From assembly GCA_003506895.1 (NCBI GenBank), contig DNXO01000069.1, positions 10,628 to 19,631 on the forward strand: a DNA stretch of 9,004 nt, in the 5' to 3' direction. Position numbers and translations under genes: made by a program. Source of the DNA: Acetobacteraceae bacterium. GTDB lineage: Bacteria > Pseudomonadota > Alphaproteobacteria > Acetobacterales > Acetobacteraceae. This document shows, piece by piece, positions 1-5,900 of this stretch (the stretch's first letter is position 1; each line of letters begins with the position of its first letter). The notes under the pieces are model-generated. The model saw only the letters and a program-made list of their open reading frames with translations. It made no database searches and was not told the DNA's origin.

Positions 1-496
1 GAAATCCACCGGCGAGGTGATGGGCCTGGATTCCAGCTTCGAGCGTGCCTTCGCCAAGGCCCAGCTTGGTGCCGGGGTGATCCTGCCCATGGGAGGCACG
101 GTCTTCCTGTCGATCAAGGATGCCGACAAAAAAGGTCTGCCGGCCCTGGCTCGGCGGCTGAACGAGATGGGCTTCTCCATCGTGGCGACCCGGGGCACCG
201 CTGCCCGCATCCGCGAGGCTGGCATTCCGGTCACCGTGGTCAACAAGGTTTTGGAAGGGCGGCCACATTGCGTTGACGCCATCCGCTCCGGCGAAATTCA
301 GTTGGTTATCAATACCGCTTCCACGCCGCAGTCGGTCGCTGACAGCTTCGCCATCCGCCGCGGTGCGCTTACGCATTTCATCCCGCACTATACAACCCTG
401 GCGGGTGCGCGGGCCGCTGTGCATGCAATCGCAGCATTAAAAGCGGGGACGCTTGAAGTTGCGCCGCTCCAGTCCTACTTTCGCGGTTCGTTTTGA
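1..496 (+). CDS. carB: Carbamoyl-phosphate synthase large subunit, C-terminal end (partial)
   Basis: This is the last ~164 codons of an ORF that enters from the left edge; the reading frame begins at base 2. CarB uses ammonia from the CarA glutaminase, bicarbonate and two ATP to make carbamoyl phosphate for pyrimidines and arginine. The visible part opens with the STGEVMGLD segment and the FAKAQLGAG motif that end the second ATP-grasp half. The MGS-like allosteric domain follows, with its typical ATRGTA, EGRPHCVDAI and LVINTAS motifs. That domain binds effectors such as UMP, ornithine or IMP in characterised family members. The ORF ends normally with TGA, so only the 5' part is missing, because of the window edge. 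greA follows after 85 bp on the same strand, a linkage common in alphaproteobacteria. The identification is secure. Confidence 0.97.
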   Translation, partial: KSTGEVMGLDSSFERAFAKAQLGAGVILPMGGTVFLSIKDADKKGLPALARRLNEMGFSIVATRGTAARIREAGIPVTVVNKVLEGRPHCVDAIRSGEIQLVINTASTPQSVADSFAIRRGALTHFIPHYTTLAGARAAVHAIAALKAGTLEVAPLQSYFRGSF

Positions 497-503
497 GCCA
501 GTA

Positions 504-534
504 CGCCGCGGTGGGGGATGACCTAGCCGCGGCG
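504..534 (+). repeat. GC-rich perfect inverted repeat (hairpin) between carB and greA
   Basis: CGCCGCGG at 504-511 is the exact reverse complement of CCGCGGCG at 527-534. This gives an eight-base-pair, all-GC stem with a 15-nt loop, eight bases after the carB stop codon. No run of T follows, so it is not a canonical intrinsic terminator. It could slow polymerase, protect the carB 3' end, or be a weak or Rho-assisted terminator. The function is inferred. Confidence 0.55.
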
Positions 535-568
535 GTGTCACATAACGGACTCGCGTTGATCTAGGATT

Positions 569-574
569 AAAGGA
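569..574 (+). promoter_or_regulatory. Ribosome binding site of greA
   Basis: AAAGGA lies seven bases before the GTG at 582. It supports that GTG as the greA start, together with the match of the first residues (MQKFPMT) to known GreA N-termini. Confidence 0.7.
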
Positions 575-581
575 CCACGCC

Positions 582-1055
582 GTGCAGAAGTTTCCGATGA
601 CTGCCCCCGGGCTGCAGCGGTTGGAAGAGGAGCTCCGGACCCTGCGCTCGCAGGAACGTCCGGCGATCATCCGTGCCATCGCTGAAGCTCGCTCGCATGG
701 CGACCTGTCTGAAAACGCCGAATATCACGCGGCGCGGGAGCGGCAGTCCTTCATTGAAGGCCGTATTCAGGAGCTGGAGGAGATCGTCGGCGGGGTGGAG
801 GTTATCGATCCCAAGACGTTGTCCGGCTCCCATGTCAAGTTTGGCGCCCACGTCAAACTGGTGGATGAAGAGACGGATAAGGAATCCACCTACCAGATCG
901 TCGGTGTTTACGAGGCGGACATCAAAGCCGCCCGTTTGTCGATTTCATCCCCGCTGGCCAAGGCGCTGATCGGCAAGAAGGTCGGCGATACAATCTCCGT
1001 CCCGGCCCCGGGCGGCGATCGGTCGTACGAAATTCTGGAAGTGAAGTTCATCTGA
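582..1055 (+). CDS. greA: Transcript cleavage / elongation factor GreA
   Basis: The product is 157 residues, against 158 in E. coli. GreA enters the secondary channel of stalled RNA polymerase and stimulates cleavage of backtracked RNA. The N-terminal coiled-coil hairpin spans about residues 1-75. Its tip carries the signature GDLSENAEYHAARE, with acidic residues D41 and E44 at the positions that help hold the catalytic magnesium. The C-terminal FKBP-like domain (about 80-157) contains IVGVYEAD, ISSPLAKALIGKKVGD and PGG, all family-typical. The start is GTG, with an AAAGGA ribosome site at the right distance. It sits 85 bp after carB and 18 bp before the threonine ammonia-lyase gene, so the three could be cotranscribed. 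Nothing looks unusual in the protein, and the call is secure. Confidence 0.97.
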   Translation: MQKFPMTAPGLQRLEEELRTLRSQERPAIIRAIAEARSHGDLSENAEYHAARERQSFIEGRIQELEEIVGGVEVIDPKTLSGSHVKFGAHVKLVDEETDKESTYQIVGVYEADIKAARLSISSPLAKALIGKKVGDTISVPAPGGDRSYEILEVKFI

Positions 1056-1068
1056 GCGTAAACGCTCA
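1053..1068 (+). repeat. Perfect hairpin spanning the greA stop codon
   Basis: TGAGCG (1053-1058) and CGCTCA (1063-1068) are exact reverse complements with a TAAA tetraloop. The left arm contains the greA TGA stop, and the right arm ends five bases before the next ATG at 1074. The stem occupies the place where a Shine-Dalgarno sequence would be expected, and none is visible there. A ribosome terminating on greA would open it, so coupling of the two genes is a reasonable inference. Confidence 0.5.
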
Positions 1069-1073
1069 AAACG

Positions 1074-2270
1074 ATGATCACGCTCGAGGACGTTGAGCGG
1101 GCGGCCGAGCGGATTGCTGGGCGTGTGCTGCGGACACCCATGGTGCCAAGTCATGCGCTGTCGCGCCTGACCGGCGCCGAGGTGCTGCTTAAGCTCGACA
1201 ATCTACAGGTAACCGGGGCTTTTAAGGAACGCGGGGCGGCCAACCGGCTGTCCATGCTGTCGGCGGAGGAGCGGGCGCGCGGCGTCATCGCCATGTCCGC
1301 CGGCAACCACGCGCAGGCGGTCGCGCGGCACGCCAGCCTGCTGGGCATCGGCGCCACCATCGTGATGCCGAAATTCACGCCCTCCACCAAGGTGACGCGC
1401 ACCGCCGCGTGGGGCGCCAATGTCGTGCTGGTTGGCGAAACGCTGGCGGAGTCCGCGGCCCACGCCCACGAACTGGCCGCGGCGCAGTCTCTGGTCTTTA
1501 TCCACCCCTACGATGATCCGGGCATTATCGCCGGCCAGGGCACGATGGCGCTGGAAATGCTTCAGGATGCGCCGGACCTTGACGCGCTGATCATCCCCGT
1601 GGGCGGCGGCGGCCTGTTGGCCGGCTGTTTGGTTGCCGCGACCGCCTTGAACCCGGGCATCGCCGTGTATGGCGCTGAGGTCGAGACCTACGCCGCTATG
1701 GCGCAGCGTGTGGCAGGCCGGTCGGTTTCCGTCGGTGGCGCCACCATCGCTGAGGGCATTGCCGTCCGCGATATTGGGGAAATTCCGTTCGAGATGGTCC
1801 GCCGACGCATCGCCGGCATCCTGATCACGCCGGAACGCGCGATCGAGGAGGCCATCGGCTTGTTGGTCGAAACCGCGAAGACCGTGGCCGAAGGTGCCGG
1901 TGCCGCCGGTCTTGCGGCGCTGCTGTCCCATCCGGAACGATTCCGCGGTAAGAAAGTCGGCGTCGCCATTACCGGTGGCAATATCGACGCCCGGATCCTT
2001 TCCAATGTCCTGCTGCGCGATCTTCTGCGCGACGGCCGGCTGCTACGCCTGCATCTGCAGATTCCCGATCGTCCCGGCGTTCTGGCCGACATAGCGGGTA
2101 AAATCGGTGAGTCCGGCGGCAACATCATTGAGGTTTCACATCAGCGGCTGTTCGCCTCATCCTCGGTCCAGGCCGCTGAACTTGAGGTCATGGTCGAAGC
2201 CCGCGACAAGCTTCATGCCAATTCGATCGTCGAGGCTTTGGAGAAAACCTACATTGTCCGCCAAGTGTGA
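1074..2270 (+). CDS. ilvA: Threonine ammonia-lyase (threonine dehydratase) with C-terminal ACT domain
   Basis: This is a 398-residue PLP-dependent enzyme that deaminates threonine to 2-oxobutanoate and ammonia, the first step of isoleucine synthesis from threonine. The fold-type II catalytic domain occupies about residues 1-320. The PLP lysine is K51 in TGAFKERGA. The substrate/cofactor loop is SAGNHAQ (75-81), the phosphate-binding glycine loop is GGGG (177-180), and TGGN (300-303) lies near the pyridine nitrogen. Residues from about 325 (LHLQIPDRPGVLADIAGKIG) form one ACT domain, fitting the ~400-aa form rather than the long IlvA with two ACT-like domains. In-frame TAA at 1059 limits the start, and ATG 1074 is the first start codon after it. 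No Shine-Dalgarno sequence is evident. A purely catabolic (tdcB-like) role, or serine as an alternative substrate, cannot be excluded from sequence. Confidence 0.93.
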   Translation: MITLEDVERAAERIAGRVLRTPMVPSHALSRLTGAEVLLKLDNLQVTGAFKERGAANRLSMLSAEERARGVIAMSAGNHAQAVARHASLLGIGATIVMPKFTPSTKVTRTAAWGANVVLVGETLAESAAHAHELAAAQSLVFIHPYDDPGIIAGQGTMALEMLQDAPDLDALIIPVGGGGLLAGCLVAATALNPGIAVYGAEVETYAAMAQRVAGRSVSVGGATIAEGIAVRDIGEIPFEMVRRRIAGILITPERAIEEAIGLLVETAKTVAEGAGAAGLAALLSHPERFRGKKVGVAITGGNIDARILSNVLLRDLLRDGRLLRLHLQIPDRPGVLADIAGKIGESGGNIIEVSHQRLFASSSVQAAELEVMVEARDKLHANSIVEALEKTYIVRQV

Positions 2271-2351
2271 GTGTGTGCGTCCCATTCGTCGTGGTCTTGC
2301 GAAGCATCAGTTCTGTCCGATCATCCCGATCACGATACCAGACCTCAGGAC

Positions 2352-2375
2352 GCCCGGCCTGATGCCCGGCATGAT
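2352..2375 (+). repeat. Two tandem 12-bp near-identical repeats upstream of cysD
   Basis: GCCCGGCCTGAT (2352-2363) is followed immediately by GCCCGGCATGAT (2364-2375); the units differ at one of 12 positions. The pair ends two bases before the ribosome site of cysD. A shorter direct repeat, CCGATCA at 2317-2323 and 2326-2332, lies just upstream in the same 122-bp gap between the threonine lyase and cysD genes. Tandem half-sites like these could bind a regulator, or they could be a chance or slippage product. No convincing promoter or terminator was found in this gap. Confidence 0.5.
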
Positions 2376-2377
2376 AG

Positions 2378-2383
2378 AAAGGG
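2378..2383 (+). promoter_or_regulatory. Ribosome binding site of cysD
   Basis: AAAGGG lies nine bases before the ATG at 2393 and supports that start. Confidence 0.6.
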
Positions 2384-2392
2384 TATCAGCAC

Positions 2393-3298
2393 ATGAGTAA
2401 CCCACGTCCAGCCCACCTCGCCACACTGGAGGCCGAGGCCATCCAGATCTTCCGCGAGGTCGCCGCCCAGGCCGCACGCCCGGTTCTGCTGTATTCCATC
2501 GGCAAGGACTCCTCCGTCCTGCTGCATCTCGCCCGTAAGGCGTTTTATCCGGCAAAGCCGCCGTTTCCCTTGGTCCACATCGACACGACCTGGAAATTCA
2601 GGGCGATGATCGAGTTCCGTGACGAAACCATCCGCCGCTTCGGCCTGGAACTGCGTCGTCATACCAACCCGGACGGCCTGCGCGACGGGATCAACCCGTT
2701 CGACCATGGCGGTGCCTACACACAGATCATGAAGACCGACGCGCTGAAGCAGGCGCTGACGGCCGGCAACTACGATTTCGCCATCGGCGGGGCGCGTCGG
2801 GATGAGGAGCGCTCGCGCGCCAAGGAACGTATCTTCTCGATACGTGCGCCCGGCCACGCCTGGGACCCGAAGCGCCAACGCCCCGAACTTTGGCACCTCT
2901 ACAACGGCCAACTGGCGCCGGGTGAAACCATGCGGGTGTTCCCGCTGTCCAACTGGACCGAACTGGATGTCTGGACCTACATCGCGGCGGAAGAGATCGA
3001 CGTCGTGCCGCTGTATTTCGCCGCTATGCGGCCAACGGTAATGCGCGGGGGCCAGATCATCGTGGTTGATGACGATCGCATGCGCTTCCAACCCGGAGAG
3101 GAACCCGTCGATCGCATGGTCCGCTTCCGTTCTCTCGGCTGCTACCCGCTCTCGGCCGCCGTCTTCTCCGATGCGACCGACATGGACTCGCTGCTGGCCG
3201 AAATGCGCACCACCCGAGACTCCGAACGCGCCGGACGGTTGATTGACCAGGACCAGGACTCCTCAATGGAACGCAAGAAGCGTGAGGGCTATTTCTAA
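2393..3298 (+). CDS. cysD: Sulfate adenylyltransferase small subunit CysD
   Basis: The product is 301 residues, the usual length for CysD. It is the catalytic, ATP pyrophosphatase-type subunit of ATP sulfurylase, making adenosine 5'-phosphosulfate (APS) and pyrophosphate from ATP and sulfate; its partner CysN couples this to GTP hydrolysis. The PP-loop SIGKDSS is at residues 35-41. It is followed by the family motifs HIDTTWKF, GGARRDEERSRAKERIFS, WNLYNG-like WHLYNG and SNWTELDVW. The C-terminal MERKKREGYF ending is also typical. The stop and the next start overlap in TAATG, so translation with cysNC is probably coupled. The rhizobial homologue is NodP, but no nodulation genes are visible, so general sulfate assimilation is the simpler reading. 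Confidence 0.97.
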   Translation: MSNPRPAHLATLEAEAIQIFREVAAQAARPVLLYSIGKDSSVLLHLARKAFYPAKPPFPLVHIDTTWKFRAMIEFRDETIRRFGLELRRHTNPDGLRDGINPFDHGGAYTQIMKTDALKQALTAGNYDFAIGGARRDEERSRAKERIFSIRAPGHAWDPKRQRPELWHLYNGQLAPGETMRVFPLSNWTELDVWTYIAAEEIDVVPLYFAAMRPTVMRGGQIIVVDDDRMRFQPGEEPVDRMVRFRSLGCYPLSAAVFSDATDMDSLLAEMRTTRDSERAGRLIDQDQDSSMERKKREGYF

Positions 3299-5136
3299 TG
3301 CCTGATTCAGTCCTGCGTGTTCTGACCTGTGGCAGCGTCGATGACGGTAAATCGACCCTGATCGGTCGCCTGCTGTTTGAGTGCGGTACAATCCCAGACG
3401 ACGTGATGGCCGCGCTAGAACGCGACTCCAAGCGTTTCGGCACGGTTGACGGGGCGACCGACTACGCCCTTTTGGTGGATGGCCTGGAAGCCGAGCGGGA
3501 ACAGGGGGTGACGATCGACGTCGCCTACCGGTTCTTCGAGACGCCGGCCCGTCGATTCATCCTGGCCGACACGCCGGGCCATCAGCAGTACACGCGCAAC
3601 ATGGTCACCGGCGCGTCAACCGCCGATGTGGCCATTCTGCTGATCGATGCGCGCAAGGGCATCCTGCCGCAAACCCGCCGGCACGCCGCCATCGCCTCCC
3701 TGCTTGGTATCAAGCAGGTCGTGCTGGCGGTGAACAAAATGGACCTGATGGACTTCCAGGAGTCCGTTTTTGCCTCGATCCGCCATGATTTCCGCGCCCT
3801 GCTGGGTAAGCTGGAGTTCGACCGGATCACGCCGATCCCGATCTGCGCACGTGACGGCGACAACGTCACCAGCGCCAGCACTCGCATGCCGTGGTACACC
3901 GGCTCGTCGCTGCTACAGGCACTGGAAGCCGCGACGCCGACGTCGGCCCAGACCGGGCCGTTCCGTATGCCGGTGCAATACGTCAATCGCCCCGACCACA
4001 CGTTCCGCGGCTACGCTGGCACGATCGCCACCGGCCGGGTGCAGCCGGGGGATCGGTTGGTCAACGCCGCAGCCCACACCGAAGCAACCGTCTCGCGCAT
4101 TGTCGCCATGAACGGCGATCTGACCGAGGCAAATGCGGGGGATCCGGTGACCCTGGTGCTGGACCGCGAGATCGACATTTCCCGCGGTGACGTTCTGTCC
4201 GCCGATCCGGCCCCAGCGGCCGCGGACGGGATCGATGCCTGGGTCGTTTGGATGGACGAAACCCCGCTGTTTCGCGGCCGAGCATATTTGTTGATGCTGG
4301 GAAGTCGCACGGTGGTTGCGACTGTGACCGACATCAGCACCCGGCTGGATATGGAAACGCTGGAGGAAGTCAGCGTCCGCGAACTGGCCCTGAATGAAAT
4401 CGGCCGCGTGTCGATCTCCTTGACCCATCCGGTGGTGTGCGAGCCATACGAAACCAGCCGCGAACTCGGTGGCTTCATCCTGATCGATCGTTTGACCCGG
4501 GGCACCGTCGGCGCCGGCATGGTCACCGCGATCCGGACACGCAACGCCGACATCGTCTGGCACCGGTTGGACGTGGACAAGGCAGCGCGCTCGGCGTTGA
4601 AGGGCCAGAAGCCGGCCGTGCTGTGGTTCACAGGTCTGTCCGGCGCCGGCAAATCGACCATCGCCAATCTGGTTGAAAAGCGCCTCCATGCGCTGGGCCA
4701 CCACACCATGATCCTGGATGGCGATAATGTCCGCCATGGCCTGAACCGCGACCTTGGCTTCTCGGAGGCTGATCGTGTTGAGAACATCCGCCGCATAGCT
4801 GAGGTTTCCCGCCTGTTTGTCGAGGCGGGCCTGATCGTCATCGTGTCGTTCATCTCCCCCTATCGCGCCGAACGCATGCTTGCACGGGATCGGGTTGGGA
4901 ATGAGGAATTCCTGGAGATATTCGTCGATACGCCAGTCGAGGAATGCCGGCGACGGGACCCGAAGGGCCTTTATCTGAAGGCAGATGCTGGTCAGATACG
5001 CAACTTCACTGGCGTCGACGCCCCGTATGAAGAGCCGCTGGACCCCGAAATCCGCCTCCGCACTCTGGAGGGCACGCCGGATGTGCTGGCGGACGAAGTC
5101 GTGGCGTCACTGCGCGCCCGTGGCATCATTGCCTGA
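3298..5136 (+). CDS. cysNC: Bifunctional sulfate adenylyltransferase large subunit / adenylylsulfate kinase (CysN-CysC fusion)
   Basis: This 612-residue protein fuses two consecutive activities. Residues 1 to about 430 are the CysN GTPase, which drives APS formation with CysD. They contain P-loop GSVDDGKS (12-19), the G3 motif DTPGH (91-95) and NKMD (146-149), followed by EF-Tu-like beta-barrel domains. Residues from about 435 to 612 are APS kinase, which phosphorylates APS with ATP to PAPS. This part has its own P-loop GLSGAGKST (446-454), DGDNVRHGLN, and S520 in SFISPYR, the serine equivalent to the phosphorylated serine of E. coli CysC. KNFTG-like RNFTGVDAPYE closes the domain. A GAGGG ribosome site (3284-3288) lies nine bases before the ATG. 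The fusion is the NodQ-like arrangement found in many proteobacteria. No cysH or cysI gene is in view. Confidence 0.97.
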   Translation: MPDSVLRVLTCGSVDDGKSTLIGRLLFECGTIPDDVMAALERDSKRFGTVDGATDYALLVDGLEAEREQGVTIDVAYRFFETPARRFILADTPGHQQYTRNMVTGASTADVAILLIDARKGILPQTRRHAAIASLLGIKQVVLAVNKMDLMDFQESVFASIRHDFRALLGKLEFDRITPIPICARDGDNVTSASTRMPWYTGSSLLQALEAATPTSAQTGPFRMPVQYVNRPDHTFRGYAGTIATGRVQPGDRLVNAAAHTEATVSRIVAMNGDLTEANAGDPVTLVLDREIDISRGDVLSADPAPAAADGIDAWVVWMDETPLFRGRAYLLMLGSRTVVATVTDISTRLDMETLEEVSVRELALNEIGRVSISLTHPVVCEPYETSRELGGFILIDRLTRGTVGAGMVTAIRTRNADIVWHRLDVDKAARSALKGQKPAVLWFTGLSGAGKSTIANLVEKRLHALGHHTMILDGDNVRHGLNRDLGFSEADRVENIRRIAEVSRLFVEAGLIVIVSFISPYRAERMLARDRVGNEEFLEIFVDTPVEECRRRDPKGLYLKADAGQIRNFTGVDAPYEEPLDPEIRLRTLEGTPDVLADEVVASLRARGIIA

Positions 5137-5710
5137 GGATACCCTCGCCAGCGCCATAAATGATGCCCGAGCGTGCCGGGTCTGCGAAGCCTTCCTGCCG
5201 TTGGGACCGAGACCCGTCTTTCATGTCTCTGAAACCGCCCGGGTGCTGATTATCAGCCAGGCGCCCGGGACCAAGGTCCATATGACGGGTCTGCCCTTCA
5301 ATGATGCGTCGGGTGACCGCCTGCGGGGCTGGCTGAACATGAGCCGGGACCTGTTCTACGACACCTCACGGATCGCGCTGGTGCCCACTGGCCTGTGTTA
5401 TCCCGGCCGGCTTCGCAATGGCGGCGATGCGCCACCCAGGCCGGAATGTGCGCCTTTGTGGCTGGATCGCTTCATCCGGCTGATGCCGCGGATACGACTG
5501 ACGCTGCTTGTCGGTTCCTATGCGTTGCGCAATCGGCTGGGAAAGGGCGCGATGACCGACCGCGTGATGCGCTGGCGGGAAACGGGTCCGGCGATCATCC
5601 CGCTGCCGCACCCGTCCTGGCGCACCGGGGCCTGGGAGCGGCGGAATCCATGGTTCGGCGAGGAACTGTTGCCCGCCTTGCGCAACGGGATCACAGAAGC
5701 TCTGACATAA
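5120..5710 (+). CDS. Uracil-DNA glycosylase superfamily protein with probable [4Fe-4S] cysteines
   Basis: This 196-residue protein resembles the COG1573-like (family 4/5-related) uracil-DNA glycosylase superfamily. Motif A is SQAPG (46-50), followed by TGLPFNDASGDRL, matching the G-x-PF-x(4)-G-x-x-L pattern after GEAPG in family 4 enzymes. Motif B is HPSW (164-167). Four cysteines, C19 and C22 in CRVC, C93, and C110 in PRPEC, sit where family 4 enzymes bind an iron-sulfur cluster. Family 4 carries a conserved acidic residue in motif A, where this protein has Q47, so activity on uracil DNA is uncertain. The frame is open back into cysNC. GTG at 5120 (17-nt overlap with the cysNC end) was chosen because it leaves a normal N-terminus; TTG 5129 is an alternative. 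Neither has a clear ribosome site, suggesting coupling to cysNC. Confidence 0.8.
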   Translation: MASLPEDTLASAINDARACRVCEAFLPLGPRPVFHVSETARVLIISQAPGTKVHMTGLPFNDASGDRLRGWLNMSRDLFYDTSRIALVPTGLCYPGRLRNGGDAPPRPECAPLWLDRFIRLMPRIRLTLLVGSYALRNRLGKGAMTDRVMRWRETGPAIIPLPHPSWRTGAWERRNPWFGEELLPALRNGITEALT

Positions 5711-5746
5711 GCGGTGAACGCGACGGCCGAAGCGAACCGGGGATGG

Positions 5747-5822
5747 TGGTGGAGCTGAGGGGAATCGAACCCCTGACCTCCTCATTGCGAACGAGGCGCT
5801 CTCCCAACTGAGCTACAGCCCC
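5747..5822 (-). tRNA. tRNA-Ala, anticodon CGC
   Basis: The minus strand folds into a complete 76-nt cloverleaf: a 7-bp acceptor stem, D arm, anticodon stem with 7-base loop TTCGCAA, 5-bp variable region, TTCGATT T-loop, and a genome-encoded CCA end. Loop positions 34-36 read CGC (plus-strand 5787-5789), decoding GCG. The acceptor stem contains the G3-T70 (G3:U70) wobble pair, the main alanine identity element. The gene lies convergent to the UDG-like gene 36 bp away and downstream of asnB. No strong terminator was seen on the 3' side. Confidence 0.97.
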
Positions 5823-5868
5823 ATCGCCGGTTTCGCGGCGCTGATAAAACGCCGGTCGCGAGGCGCCC

Positions 5869-5897
5869 CTAATGATCGGAGAGACGCGCGAAGTCAA
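5869..5897 (-). promoter_or_regulatory. Candidate sigma-70 promoter for the tRNA-Ala gene
   Basis: On the minus strand, TTGACT (5897-5892) is separated by 17 bases from CATTAG (5874-5869), and the tRNA begins 46 bases after the -10 element. The -35 box starts three bases after the asnB stop codon. The -35 match is five of six and the -10 match three of six to the general consensus. This is a prediction from pattern only. Confidence 0.5.
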
Positions 5898-5900
5898 CAC

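Noticed and set aside
3913..4853. Long minus-strand frames opposite cysNC (274 and 280 codons)
   Set aside because: They are shadow frames of a GC-rich gene, with no recognisable motifs, and the plus-strand protein is certain.
5747..5822. tRNA-Ala as an integration site for a mobile element
   Set aside because: No repeated tRNA 3' end, integrase or foreign-looking genes are visible on either side.
5823..5868. Possible asnB terminator in the tRNA leader (CGCC/GGCG stem followed by TTTT on the minus strand)
   Set aside because: The stem is only 4 bp with an 8-base loop and would lie inside the tRNA transcript; too weak to call.
5691..5900. Minus-strand 69-codon frame containing a QLGERLVRNEEVRGSIPLS-like peptide
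   Set aside because: This is the well-known translation artefact of a tRNA gene; it lies over tRNA-Ala(CGC).
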